DNA of 64,000 nucleotides from Microbacterium sp. GCS4. GTDB lineage: Bacteria > Actinomycetota > Actinomycetes > Actinomycetales > Microbacteriaceae. A program made the position numbers and the translations under genes. Where the stretch lies: NCBI RefSeq assembly GCF_001262495.1, contig NZ_LGYE01000001.1:558001-622000 (forward strand), in the 5' to 3' direction. Shown here piece by piece: positions 37,975 through 46,766 of this stretch (position 1 is its first letter; each line of letters opens with the position of its first letter). The notes beneath the pieces were generated by a model that worked only from the letters and a program-made list of their open reading frames with translations, had not been told where the DNA came from and did no database searches.

Positions 37975-38666
37975 TCCGCACACTGATCGTCGACGACGAC
38001 GCCCTCACGCTCGAACTGCACCGTTCGTACCTCGAACGGATCGACGGGTTCGAGGTCGGCGCCGAGTGCAGCGGTGCACGCGCTGCCGTGAACGCCGTGC
38101 TCAGCCCGCCAGCAGGCGCGCCCTTCGACCTCGTGCTACTCGACATCACGATGCCGGACGGCTCAGGGATCGACGTGCTCCGCACCCTCAGGGCCCGGGC
38201 CGCAGCCATCGACGTGATCGCGATCACGGGAGTGCGCGATGCGGAGACCGTTCGGCAGATGGCGGCCCTCGGGGTCTACCAGTATCTGGTCAAGCCCTTT
38301 CCGTTCGCGGTGTTCCAGGAGCGTCTGACGGCATACCGCGCTCACAGAGAGAGCGCGAACACGACCGACGGGGAGGCCACGCAGGCGGAGATCGACGCGT
38401 TACTCGGACGGGCGACGGGCACGATACCGCTGCCCAAGGGGCTCTCCGGTGCCACGTTGCAGGCGGTGTCCGCAGCCCTCCGTACCTCCGGGCCTCTTTC
38501 GGCGAGCGAAGCTGCCGAGAGGCTCGGGTTGTCACGGGTCTCCGTGCGGCGCTATCTCGAGCATCTCGCAGCGGAGGGCGTCGCGTTCAGGACGGCCCGT
38601 CACGGCACACGAGGGCGCCCGGAGGTCGAGTACAGCTGGCAGCGTCGCACCGACGAGCACAGCTGA
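37971..38666 (+). CDS. response regulator, CitB/DcuR type
   Basis: 231-aa regulator. Receiver domain with phospho-acceptor D58 in LVLLDITMPDGSG and Lys in YLVKPF. The output domain carries a helix-turn-helix GPLSASEAAERLGLSRVSVRRYLEHL. Overlaps the kinase stop by four bases, so the two are translated together. Probable target is the divergent dctA promoter (inference). Confidence 0.9.
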   Translation: MIRTLIVDDDALTLELHRSYLERIDGFEVGAECSGARAAVNAVLSPPAGAPFDLVLLDITMPDGSGIDVLRTLRARAAAIDVIAITGVRDAETVRQMAALGVYQYLVKPFPFAVFQERLTAYRAHRESANTTDGEATQAEIDALLGRATGTIPLPKGLSGATLQAVSAALRTSGPLSASEAAERLGLSRVSVRRYLEHLAAEGVAFRTARHGTRGRPEVEYSWQRRTDEHS

Positions 38667-38753
38667 GACCCTGTCACGTCGAATCCTCAGCCGCGAACCT
38701 GCCGCGGACATGGCCGACACCCGCCGACGTCCCCGAGCCGCCCTGTCCGCGCC

Positions 38754-40106
38754 TCAGCGCGGGAGTCGCCCCTCGTGCAGCAGCCCCTCCGGATCGAGCG
38801 TGGCTCGCACAGCGCGCAGCCGCTCGATCGACGAGGCGGGTCCGCACTTGTCGAGCGTCTCACCCGGCCCCAGGAAGGTCGTCACGGTCTGCGGCGCGAG
38901 CGCTCGGTCGAGCACGCGTCGGAATCCCGCCATGCTCGCGTCGCCGGGCTCGGGCGGCGCCCCTGGGAACACCGGGATGAGTGCGTGCAGCAGCCAGCCC
39001 ACGCCCTGCAGCGTCGCGAACCCGGCGCGTTTCGGGGCGTCGAGCGCGCCGCCCAGCATCCGGATGTCGATGCCCATGACCGGCCACTGTTCGGCAGCGT
39101 CGCGGAACTCCACCAGGTCGTCGATCAGCTGGTCGTCGAGCGAGATGAGCGCCGCGGATGCGCCGCGGCCCGGGGTCGGGTCCGTCGGTTCGGCGGCCGC
39201 CGCAGCGATCGTCGCGGGCGAGGTCGGCCCCGTGGTGTCCCGACGCACCGTGCCCGCGCGGCGCACCCGTTCCATCAGTTCATCGGCCGGGCCGTTCGTC
39301 GAGAGCGCCTGCACTGTGACGAAGCTGCGACCACGGACCTCCTCGGGGACCTGCGGAGCGTCCGGCATGCGCATCGAGTTCGCGAACACGTTGAGCGACG
39401 TCGGGGCGTCGAGGGCGAGGTCGCGCACGGCACGCAGCACACGAGGGGCGTCAGACGCGTCGAACACGAGGCCCGCGCCCCAGATCGCCGGTGCGCGCAC
39501 CAGGTCGATCTCGAGGTCCGTGACGATCCCGGCGATGCCCCCGGCTCCGCGCAGAGCCCACATGGTCTCGGGGTCGCTGTCGTCGTCGACGCGCTCGTGT
39601 GAGCCGTCCGTCCGGAGCAGCCAGGCCGCGCGCAGTGCATCCGAGCCCAGGCCGGCCGTCCGGCTGAACCAGGAGTGACCTCCCCCGAGCGTGAAGCCCG
39701 CGACGCTGACCACGGGACTCGTCCCCGCGGGAGCGGCCCAGCCGGTTCCCTCGAGCGCATGCACGACGGTGCCCCACTTGACGCCGCTGCCGACGCGGAC
39801 GATGCCGGCGTCGAGATCGACCGCGAGCCCGTCGAAGGCGGTGGTGCGCACGAGGAGCGCTCCGGAGAGGTCGCCTGCTGCACCGTGCCCGCCCGGTTGC
39901 ACCGCGATCACGGCGCCGGCATCGCGGGCCGCCGCGAGAAGCACGCGCAGGTCGTCGACGTCGGCCGGGGACGCCACGGCGATCGGATGCTGCTCGACCG
40001 CGAGATTCCAGGGACGGCGCGCCGCGGCGAACTCGTCGTCATCGGGGAGGATCAGCGACCCGCGCAGCGCATCGGCGGCGGAGTCCCACACGGAGGAGTG
40101 TTCCAT
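38754..40106 (-). CDS. FAD-binding oxidoreductase (PCMH/BBE type)
   Basis: 450-aa flavoprotein. The PCMH FAD-binding domain is seen in VIAVQPGGHGAAGDL, GIVRVGSGVKWGTVV and SVAGFTLGGGHSWFSR. The consensus His of covalent flavin attachment is plausibly in PGGHG. Ends with a berberine-bridge-like region (DPEGLLHEGRLPR, where N is usual for the consensus FxxN). TACGGT lies 6 bases before the ATG. Substrate unknown. Confidence 0.83.
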   Translation of the reverse strand: MEHSSVWDSAADALRGSLILPDDDEFAAARRPWNLAVEQHPIAVASPADVDDLRVLLAAARDAGAVIAVQPGGHGAAGDLSGALLVRTTAFDGLAVDLDAGIVRVGSGVKWGTVVHALEGTGWAAPAGTSPVVSVAGFTLGGGHSWFSRTAGLGSDALRAAWLLRTDGSHERVDDDSDPETMWALRGAGGIAGIVTDLEIDLVRAPAIWGAGLVFDASDAPRVLRAVRDLALDAPTSLNVFANSMRMPDAPQVPEEVRGRSFVTVQALSTNGPADELMERVRRAGTVRRDTTGPTSPATIAAAAAEPTDPTPGRGASAALISLDDQLIDDLVEFRDAAEQWPVMGIDIRMLGGALDAPKRAGFATLQGVGWLLHALIPVFPGAPPEPGDASMAGFRRVLDRALAPQTVTTFLGPGETLDKCGPASSIERLRAVRATLDPEGLLHEGRLPR

Positions 40107-40166
40107 GAGGTCACCGTACGACGCCGCTCCGACGTTGTCGACGGCCTCATGGACGCGTCCGCGCAC

Positions 40167-40811
40167 TCACTCGCCGGCGAGACCGCCCAGCATGTGGCCG
40201 AACGAGCGTCCCTCGCCGAGGTAGGTTGCGGGGTCAAAGGGGTCGGACGCCGTCGCGACCTCACGACTCGCGATCGCCTCGGCGAGCTCGCGCGCGCCCT
40301 TCTCGACGCGCTTCGCGAGCGGCGCGACGTCGTCGCCCGCGCCGCCCCAATCGCTCGAGGCCGCGAACACGCCGGTCGACACGGCCTCGGCATGCAGGTA
40401 GGCGAACAGCGGTCGGATCGCGTAGTCGATCGCGAGGGAATGCCGAGCCGTGCCCGCGTTCGCGCCGATCAGCACGGGCTTCCCCGTGAGGGAGTCGGGG
40501 TCGAGCACGTCGATGAACGACTTGAACAGACCCGAGTAGCTCGTCGAGAAGATCGGCGTTACGGCGATCAGCGCGTCGGCCGACACCACGGTGTTGATCG
40601 CGGTCTCGAGCGCCGGGGGCGCGAACCCGGTGAGCATGTTGTTCGTGATGTCGTGCGCATGGTCGCGCAGCTCGATGACGTCGACGGTGGCCTCGATGTC
40701 CTTCGCGGCGAGGGCGCGGACGGTCTCGGCGGCCAGCCGGTCTGCGAGCATCCGCGTGGACGAGGGGTTCGACAGCCCCGCCGAGACGACGGCGATACGA
40801 CGCGTGGTCAT
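40167..40811 (-). CDS. NADPH-dependent FMN reductase, CE1759 family
   Basis: 214-aa flavodoxin-fold reductase: RIAVVSAGLSNPSSTRMLAD holds the FMN phosphate loop, and IAVTPIFSTSYSGLFKSFIDVLD is the family box. Ends ...GRSFGHMLGGLAGE. Its start codon lies one base after the stop of the LLM oxidoreductase gene, and this pairing (CE1758/CE1759) suggests it supplies reduced FMN to that enzyme. Confidence 0.87.
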   Translation of the reverse strand: MTTRRIAVVSAGLSNPSSTRMLADRLAAETVRALAAKDIEATVDVIELRDHAHDITNNMLTGFAPPALETAINTVVSADALIAVTPIFSTSYSGLFKSFIDVLDPDSLTGKPVLIGANAGTARHSLAIDYAIRPLFAYLHAEAVSTGVFAASSDWGGAGDDVAPLAKRVEKGARELAEAIASREVATASDPFDPATYLGEGRSFGHMLGGLAGE

Positions 40812-40812
40812 G

Positions 40813-42036
40813 TCACGCCTCCTTCCGGCTGAGTCCGAAGGCCGCACCGGCGGGTGCGGGGGTGTCCTGGTAGGGCGAGTCGCCGGTGAGGTTGTCGCCG
40901 CGGTTCGCCCCGGGGCGGGCCTGACGCGTCGGGCCGTCGCCGTACACGGCCTGCACGCGCGCGGCGTGCGTGGGTGCGTCCGGCACCGACGCCGGTCGGT
41001 CCTTCGCGAGCTCCCGGCGCAGCGCGGGCACCACCTCGGACCCCAGGATGTCGAGCTGTTCGAGCACGGTCTTCAGAGGCAGTCCGGCGTGGTCGACGAG
41101 GAACAGCTGGCGCTGGTAGTCCCCGAAGTGCTCGCGCATGCCGGCGTAGCGATCGATCACCTGCTGAGGCGAACCCACGGTGAGCGGGGTCATCTCGGTG
41201 AAGTCCTCCATGCTCGGCCCGTGCCCGTAGACCGGGGCGTTGTCGAAGTACGGGCGGAACTGCGTCACGGCGTCCTGCGACTTCGCGGCCATGAAGACCT
41301 GGCCGCCGAGTCCGACGATCGCCTGCTCGGGAGTGCCGTGGCCGTAGTGGGCGTAGCGCTGACGGTAGAGCTCGATCAGGCGCTGGTAGTGCTCCTTGGG
41401 CCAGAAGATGTTGTTCGCGAAGAAGCCGTCGCCGTAGTACGCGGCCTGCTCGGCGATCTCGGGTGTGCGGATGGAGCCGTGCCACACGAAGGGCGCGATG
41501 CCGTCGAGAGGGCGCGGCGTCGACGTGAAGCCCTGCAGGGGCGTGCGGAACTTGCCCTCCCAGTCGACGACGTCCTCGCGCCACAGCTTGTGCAGCAGGG
41601 CGTAGTTCTCGATCGCGAGCGGGAGGCCCTGGCGGATGTCCTTCCCGAACCACGGGTACACGGGGCCGGTGTTGCCGCGGCCGAGCATGAGGTCCATGCG
41701 TCCGCCGGACACGTGCTGCAGCATCGCGTACTCCTCCGCGATGCGCACGGGGTCGTTGGTCGTGATGAGCGTGGTCGACGTGGAGACGACGAGGCGCTCG
41801 GTCTGTGCGGCCAGAGCCGCGAGGAACGTGGTGGGGCTCGACGACCAGAACGGCGGGTTGTGGTGCTCGCCGATCGCGAACACATCGAGGCCGACCTCCT
41901 CCGCATGCTTCGCGATCGTCATGGTCGCGGCGATCCGCTCCTGCTCGCTGGGCGTGACGCCGGTGGTGGGGTCGCGCGTGATGTCGCTGACCGACATGAT
42001 GCCGAACTGCATCTGTCCGGCTGCCTGCTCGCTCAT
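40813..42036 (-). CDS. LLM-class flavin-dependent oxidoreductase, CE1758 family
   Basis: 407-aa bacterial-luciferase-like monooxygenase. FGIMSVSDITRDPTTG, VFAIGEHHNPPFWSSSP, LGRGNTGPVYPWFGKDIRQG and WHGSIRTPEIAEQAA match the family. The C-terminal 60 residues are charged and low in structure. GGAGGAG lies upstream of the ATG. An ATTCATTTGAAT palindrome at 42081-42092 lies in its promoter region. Followed by its likely FMN reductase. Confidence 0.9.
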   Translation of the reverse strand: MSEQAAGQMQFGIMSVSDITRDPTTGVTPSEQERIAATMTIAKHAEEVGLDVFAIGEHHNPPFWSSSPTTFLAALAAQTERLVVSTSTTLITTNDPVRIAEEYAMLQHVSGGRMDLMLGRGNTGPVYPWFGKDIRQGLPLAIENYALLHKLWREDVVDWEGKFRTPLQGFTSTPRPLDGIAPFVWHGSIRTPEIAEQAAYYGDGFFANNIFWPKEHYQRLIELYRQRYAHYGHGTPEQAIVGLGGQVFMAAKSQDAVTQFRPYFDNAPVYGHGPSMEDFTEMTPLTVGSPQQVIDRYAGMREHFGDYQRQLFLVDHAGLPLKTVLEQLDILGSEVVPALRRELAKDRPASVPDAPTHAARVQAVYGDGPTRQARPGANRGDNLTGDSPYQDTPAPAGAAFGLSRKEA

Positions 42037-42074
42037 GAGTGCTCCGTCTCCTCCGAAGCGGACGTCGTGCATCC

Positions 42075-42092
42075 GCTTCTATTCATTTGAAT
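42075..42092. promoter_or_regulatory. palindromic operator candidate upstream of the LLM oxidoreductase
   Basis: ATTCA-TT-TGAAT inside the 110-base divergent region between the LLM gene and the acyltransferase. Read on the minus strand, the surrounding TACATTCAAATGAATAGA resembles the MarR-type site in front of the YceI gene. Confidence 0.45.
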
Positions 42093-42146
42093 GTATCTGG
42101 ATCAACGCACTGGGAGCAAATATATTCCCGGCGGTAGCCTCAGAGG

Positions 42147-43295
42147 ATGAACAGTGCCGGAGCCGACCCGAACCCCGTCACCGCGACCACTTCCAAGCCC
42201 CGCCGGCGCGTGCCCTTCTGGGACAACGCCCGCTACGCGTGCATCGTGCTCGTGGTGCTGGGCCACGCGATCCAGCGCCTCACCTACGACTCCGACATCG
42301 CACTCGCGGCCTATCTCGCGCTGTACGCGTTCCACATGCCCGCCTTCGCGATCATCTCCGGCTACTTCTCGAAGTCCGGGTCGCCGACCCGGGTGCAGAT
42401 GGCCCGCGTGATCACCGACATCCTCGTGCCGTACGTGATCTTCGAGCTGCTCTGGACGCTGACGAAATGGCTGGTCGAGGGCCAGGCCGACCCCAATCTG
42501 ACCAAGCCCTCGTGGACACTGTGGTTCCTGCTCGCCCTCGGCATCTTCCGCCTCGTCCTCCCCTACCTCGCGCTCCTGCGCTGGCCGCTGCTCTGGACGG
42601 TCCTGATCTCGATCGGCGTGGGTTACCTGCCCAACGTCGACAGCACGTTCTCCCTCTCCCGCACGCTCGGACTCCTTCCGTTCTTCACCCTCGGCTGGTG
42701 GCTGCGCGAGCGCGACATCGTCACGCGCTTCCGCCTTCTCGAAGCCCGCCCGTGGTGGACCCGCGTCGCGGCGGTAGCAGTGCTGGGCGCCGCGGGATTC
42801 GTCGCCTGGGCGGGCATCGACCTGTGGAAGGACCTCGACCTTCGGCACTGGCTCTTCTACGAGGACGCCTACGCCGACCTCGGCGGCGAGCAGTGGTGGG
42901 CCGGCGGCGTGCGCATCGCGCTGATGCTGCTCGCGGTGCTCCTGAGCGTCTCGTTCTTCGCGCTCATCCCGCGCGGCACGTACTGGTGGACGAGGTTCGG
43001 CCAGTACACGATGTACGTTTTCCTGCTGCACTCCTTCGCGCTCTATCCGTTCCGCGAGTCCGGCATCCTCCGCGACCTCGATCCGACCTGGATCTGGCTG
43101 CCGCTGGTGACCCTGCTCTCCGTCGGACTCGCGCTCCTCCTCGCGACCCGCCCGGTGCGGTGGGTGTTCCGCCCGTTCGTCGAGCCGCGCCCGAAGTGGT
43201 TGTTCGTCGACCCCGACCTGGCAGGGCGCGAGGGCCATCGCAGCGATCCGACGGGATCGCGGCGTCCCCGTCCGACCGCGGGCGCGACCAGGTGA
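42147..43295 (+). CDS. acyltransferase 3-family membrane protein
   Basis: 382-aa integral membrane O-acyltransferase. FWDNARYACIVLVVLGHAIQ is the family opening with the active-site His; FHMPAFAIISGYFSK is the second box. About ten membrane helices; C-terminal soluble tail. Fucose/glucan 4-O-acetylase-like. Likely acetylates a surface glycan. TAGCCT lies 6 bases before the ATG. The stop overlaps the start of a serine hydrolase gene (GTGA), so the two are coupled. Confidence 0.87.
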   Translation: MNSAGADPNPVTATTSKPRRRVPFWDNARYACIVLVVLGHAIQRLTYDSDIALAAYLALYAFHMPAFAIISGYFSKSGSPTRVQMARVITDILVPYVIFELLWTLTKWLVEGQADPNLTKPSWTLWFLLALGIFRLVLPYLALLRWPLLWTVLISIGVGYLPNVDSTFSLSRTLGLLPFFTLGWWLRERDIVTRFRLLEARPWWTRVAAVAVLGAAGFVAWAGIDLWKDLDLRHWLFYEDAYADLGGEQWWAGGVRIALMLLAVLLSVSFFALIPRGTYWWTRFGQYTMYVFLLHSFALYPFRESGILRDLDPTWIWLPLVTLLSVGLALLLATRPVRWVFRPFVEPRPKWLFVDPDLAGREGHRSDPTGSRRPRPTAGATR

Positions 43296-44170
43296 CCATC
43301 GCGCCGGACCTCGCGCACCGGGTCCGCGACGAGATCGTCCGCGAGGCGGACGCCACGGGCTTCGGCATCCACGGACTCCACGTGCGCCTCGGCGACGAGG
43401 TCGCGGACCACCGCTGGGCGCCCGATACACGCGAGGAGATCCACTCCATCGCGAAGGGTGTGAGCGTGCTGGCGGCGGGCATCGCCGAGGCGGAAGGCCT
43501 CGCCGACCTCGACGCTCCGATCGGCGACCTGGTCGACGACCTGCCGCTCGGCGCCGGAGTGGCCGACCTCACTCTGCGCCGCCTGCTGTCGATGTCGAGC
43601 GGGATCGATCTGCCGTGGTCCGAGACGATGATGACCGACTGGCCCGACCTCGCTGCCGAGTTCCTGTCCCGCGACTCGCGCGGCCACGTCTTCCAGTATT
43701 CGAACGCGAGCACGTACACGGCGATGGCTATCCTCGCCAGGCGCACCGGCGACATCGCCGCTTATTTGGAGCCGCGGCTGTTCGCGCCGCTCGGGCTCGA
43801 CCACGTCACGTGGCGCCGGTGCCCGAACGGGCGGGTGCTCGCGGGCGAGGGCATCGCGCTGCGCACCGAGGAGCTCGCCCGGCTCGGAAGGCTCATCCGC
43901 GATCGCGGCGTGTGGCACGGCCGGCAGCTCGCCCCCGCGAAGGTCGTGGACGCGATGCACACCGACTGGGTGGCGGCGGGAGACGGGACGGCCTACGAGC
44001 GGTACGCCCTCGCGGGCTGGGACGGCCCCGGTGATGCGTGGCGCTTGCACGGCGCCTACGGCCAGCTCCTCATCTTCCGCCGTGACGCCGTCGTGACGAT
44101 CACCGCGGACGACCATTTCGGAGCCGATGCGTTCGCGGAGCGGGTCGTCGGCATCCTCGCGCAGCACTGA
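43292..44170 (+). CDS. serine hydrolase (beta-lactamase / class C family)
   Basis: 292-aa penicillin-binding-protein-like hydrolase. S-x-x-K is SIAKG (residue about 50) and Y-x-N is YSN (QYSNAS). The third motif could be HGAYG near the end. No signal peptide is seen, so the protein is probably cytoplasmic, or is exported in another way. GTG start overlapping the acyltransferase stop. The coupling hints at acyl-ester turnover, but the substrate is unknown. Confidence 0.82.
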   Translation: MTIAPDLAHRVRDEIVREADATGFGIHGLHVRLGDEVADHRWAPDTREEIHSIAKGVSVLAAGIAEAEGLADLDAPIGDLVDDLPLGAGVADLTLRRLLSMSSGIDLPWSETMMTDWPDLAAEFLSRDSRGHVFQYSNASTYTAMAILARRTGDIAAYLEPRLFAPLGLDHVTWRRCPNGRVLAGEGIALRTEELARLGRLIRDRGVWHGRQLAPAKVVDAMHTDWVAAGDGTAYERYALAGWDGPGDAWRLHGAYGQLLIFRRDAVVTITADDHFGADAFAERVVGILAQH

Positions 44171-44191
44171 TCCAGCGATTCGCCGAACTGC

Positions 44192-45511
44192 TCAGGAGAA
44201 CAGGCCGGCGCCGACGTACGACCCGGGCGCGGCTCCGCTCGGCACCGCCCAGATCCCGGAGCCGACGTGCCTGATGTACTCGTTCAGGCGATCCGTCGAG
44301 AGCTTGCGCTGCAGGGTGATGAACTGCGCGGGGTCGCGCTGGTACGACAGGAAGAAGAGTCCGGCATCCAGACGTCCGAGCTCGTTGTTGCCGTCGACGT
44401 AGTTGAAGCCCCGACGGAGGATGCGGATCCCGTCGTTCTCGTCGGGGTGGGCGAGGCGCACGTGCGAGTTCGCATCGATCTTCGCGGAGTCGAGGTCGGG
44501 TGCCGTGAACTCGTCTCCACCGGACAGCGGAGCACCGACGCCCTTGTCCCGGCCGATGATCGTGTTCTGCTCCGAGAGGCGCACGCGATCCCAGGTCTCG
44601 ATCAGCATCGCGATCTTGCGCGCGACGAGGTACGAGCCGCCGGCCATCCACGAGGGATCGTCGGATGCCGCGACCCAGACGTTACGGTCCAGCGCAGCGG
44701 CGTCGTCCGCGAGGATGTTGGCGGTGCCGTCCTTGAACCCGAAGAGGTTGCGCGGCGTCGCCTGGCCCGAGGTCGTCCGTGAGGTCTTGCCGAACCCGAG
44801 CTGGGACCAGCGCAGCTTCGCCCGCCCGAACGCGATGCGGCTGAGGTTGCGGATCGCGTGCACAGCCACCTGCGGGTCGTTCGCGCAGGCCTGGATGCAG
44901 AGGTCGCCGTGCGAGCTCTGCGGGTCGAGGTCGTCGCCGAGGAAGGCGGGCAGTCGTTCGAGGCCGGATGGGCGCTGCGCGGCGATGCCGTAGCGGTCGC
45001 CGTCCTCGTTCTCGAACAGGCTCGGCCCGAAGCCGAACGTGAGGGTGAGACCGGCTGCCGGGAGCCCCAGCGCCTCCCCCGTGTCGTCGGGCGGCACCTC
45101 GGCGTCGCCGCCGACCGCCCCGGTCGCGCTCACCTCGAGACCCTGCGTCATCCGCGACGCCGCATAGCTCCAGTCCTGCAGCAGGCTGATCAGGTCGTCG
45201 CGGTCCGTGCGCGGCATCATGTCGAACGAGGCGAAGTGCAGATGCTCCTGCACGGGCGTCGTGATCCCCGCCTGGTGCGCGCCGAAGAACGAGTAGGTGT
45301 TCTCGGCATCCTCCGCGGCACGCGCGCGTCCGAGGGCGACGCCGCTCGTGAGGCCGGTGCCCACGCCGACCGCGAGCGAGGCGACGCCCCCGCCGAGCGC
45401 GAGGCCGAGGAGGCCGCGTCGGCTGAGACCAGTCGGCGCGGACTGTGCGTCGACGGACGCCGCCGGCTCCTCGAGGGAGTCGGCGGCGCCGTCGTTCGTG
45501 CTGTCGTTCAC
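44192..45511 (-). CDS. efeB: iron uptake Dyp-type peroxidase EfeB
   Basis: 439-aa heme peroxidase of the EfeUOB system. A twin-arginine signal GLSRRGLLGLALGGG near residues 28-42 predicts Tat export. FGFGPSLFE, the proximal-His region and NLFGFKDGTANI (GxxDG box) are diagnostic of Dyp peroxidases. GTG start at 45511, 22 bases after the efeO stop. It probably oxidises Fe(II) or releases heme iron for EfeU. Confidence 0.94.
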   Translation of the reverse strand: MNDSTNDGAADSLEEPAASVDAQSAPTGLSRRGLLGLALGGGVASLAVGVGTGLTSGVALGRARAAEDAENTYSFFGAHQAGITTPVQEHLHFASFDMMPRTDRDDLISLLQDWSYAASRMTQGLEVSATGAVGGDAEVPPDDTGEALGLPAAGLTLTFGFGPSLFENEDGDRYGIAAQRPSGLERLPAFLGDDLDPQSSHGDLCIQACANDPQVAVHAIRNLSRIAFGRAKLRWSQLGFGKTSRTTSGQATPRNLFGFKDGTANILADDAAALDRNVWVAASDDPSWMAGGSYLVARKIAMLIETWDRVRLSEQNTIIGRDKGVGAPLSGGDEFTAPDLDSAKIDANSHVRLAHPDENDGIRILRRGFNYVDGNNELGRLDAGLFFLSYQRDPAQFITLQRKLSTDRLNEYIRHVGSGIWAVPSGAAPGSYVGAGLFS

Positions 45512-45533
45512 TTGCGCGATCGTACTCTCGGAG

Positions 45534-46766
45534 TCAGTCGAGGACCGTGCCGGTGAGCTGCGACAGCGGCTCGGCGAGCGCGTTGATGAGGTCGGTGAAC
45601 TCGCGCTTGTCGGCATCCGTGAGCTCGGAGTACCCGACGAACCCGCCCGCGAGAGAGCCGTGTGCCGCGAGCGAGGCCTCGAGCGCGGCATATCCGTCCT
45701 CGATCTCACCGACGAGCTCCTCGCCGTCGTCGCCCTGCGCTGCCGCGAAGTCCTGCACGAGCGAGAAGGCCATCTTGGAGCCCTCGACGTTCGCCGCGAA
45801 GTCGTAGAGGTCGGTGCCGGACCACCAGTCCTCCTCGCCGGAGATCTTGCCGGTAGCGACCTCGTCGAGCAGCGCGATCGCGCCGTTCGAGATGCCGCCG
45901 ATGCCCTGGTCGTCCAGCGCGGTCGTGAAGTCGTCGGAGTGCACGTAGTCGTACAGCTCCTGCACGTCGGCGAGGAGCTGGTCGCCGTAGTCCGCGCGCT
46001 CCTCGGTCGTCGAGGGCACCCAGTCCTGCCAGGCGGGGGTCTCGCCGTCCGCGTTCAGCGCGTCCTGGGCCGGAACCCAGAGATCCTTCTCGATGCGGTG
46101 GAAGCCGGTCCAGTCCAGTCCCTCGGCGACGGCGTCGACCTCTCGGTAGTCGATGCGGGGGTCGAGCGTGCCCAGCGCCTCGGCCACGGGTTCGATGCGC
46201 TCGTAGAACGCTCGCGTCTGCGGGAACAGCGTCCGCGCGGTCTCGTCGTCGCCGGACTGGTACGCCGTGACGAGCTCCTCGACCGCGGGAACGAGCTGGC
46301 CGACCTGGTCCTTCACGAACGCGGCGTACAGGTCGACCGCCTGCTGCTTCTGCTCGGCATCCTCCCCCGCGAGCGCCACCCGGTCGCCCGTGACGGTGAA
46401 CTCCGACTTCCCGACGCCGTCGCCGATCATTCCCGGCTTGCACAGTGTGAAGTACTTCCCGGGCTGTGCCACCACCGTCAGGGTGCGCGATGCTGCGGGT
46501 GCGATGTTCTCGACCTCGCCGACGATGCGCAGGCCGTCCTCGGCGAGCAGGTAGAACTCGGTCGTCTGGGCGCTGTCGTTCGTGACGTCGAAGGTCAGCG
46601 TGCCGCTCTGGGCCGTGGAGCCCGAGACGGAGCAGTCGGAATCGGTCGAGGCGACGTCGAACGCGGCCCCCGCGGCGACGTCGCTCTTCGCGACGCATCC
46701 GCTCAGGACGAGGACGGCCGCACCCGCGGCCGCGACGGCGGCGAGGACTCGGCGGGAGGTGGTCAT
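45534..46766 (-). CDS. efeO: iron uptake lipoprotein EfeO
   Basis: 410-aa exported protein with a lipobox (LVLSGC, Cys near residue 23). An N-terminal cupredoxin-like domain (about 35-130) is followed by the M75/imelysin-like domain with HRIEKDLW, matching the H-x-x-E iron-binding motif. Delivers ferric iron to EfeU. Its ATG overlaps the efeU stop by four bases. Confidence 0.94.
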   Translation of the reverse strand: MTTSRRVLAAVAAAGAAVLVLSGCVAKSDVAAGAAFDVASTDSDCSVSGSTAQSGTLTFDVTNDSAQTTEFYLLAEDGLRIVGEVENIAPAASRTLTVVAQPGKYFTLCKPGMIGDGVGKSEFTVTGDRVALAGEDAEQKQQAVDLYAAFVKDQVGQLVPAVEELVTAYQSGDDETARTLFPQTRAFYERIEPVAEALGTLDPRIDYREVDAVAEGLDWTGFHRIEKDLWVPAQDALNADGETPAWQDWVPSTTEERADYGDQLLADVQELYDYVHSDDFTTALDDQGIGGISNGAIALLDEVATGKISGEEDWWSGTDLYDFAANVEGSKMAFSLVQDFAAAQGDDGEELVGEIEDGYAALEASLAAHGSLAGGFVGYSELTDADKREFTDLINALAEPLSQLTGTVLD

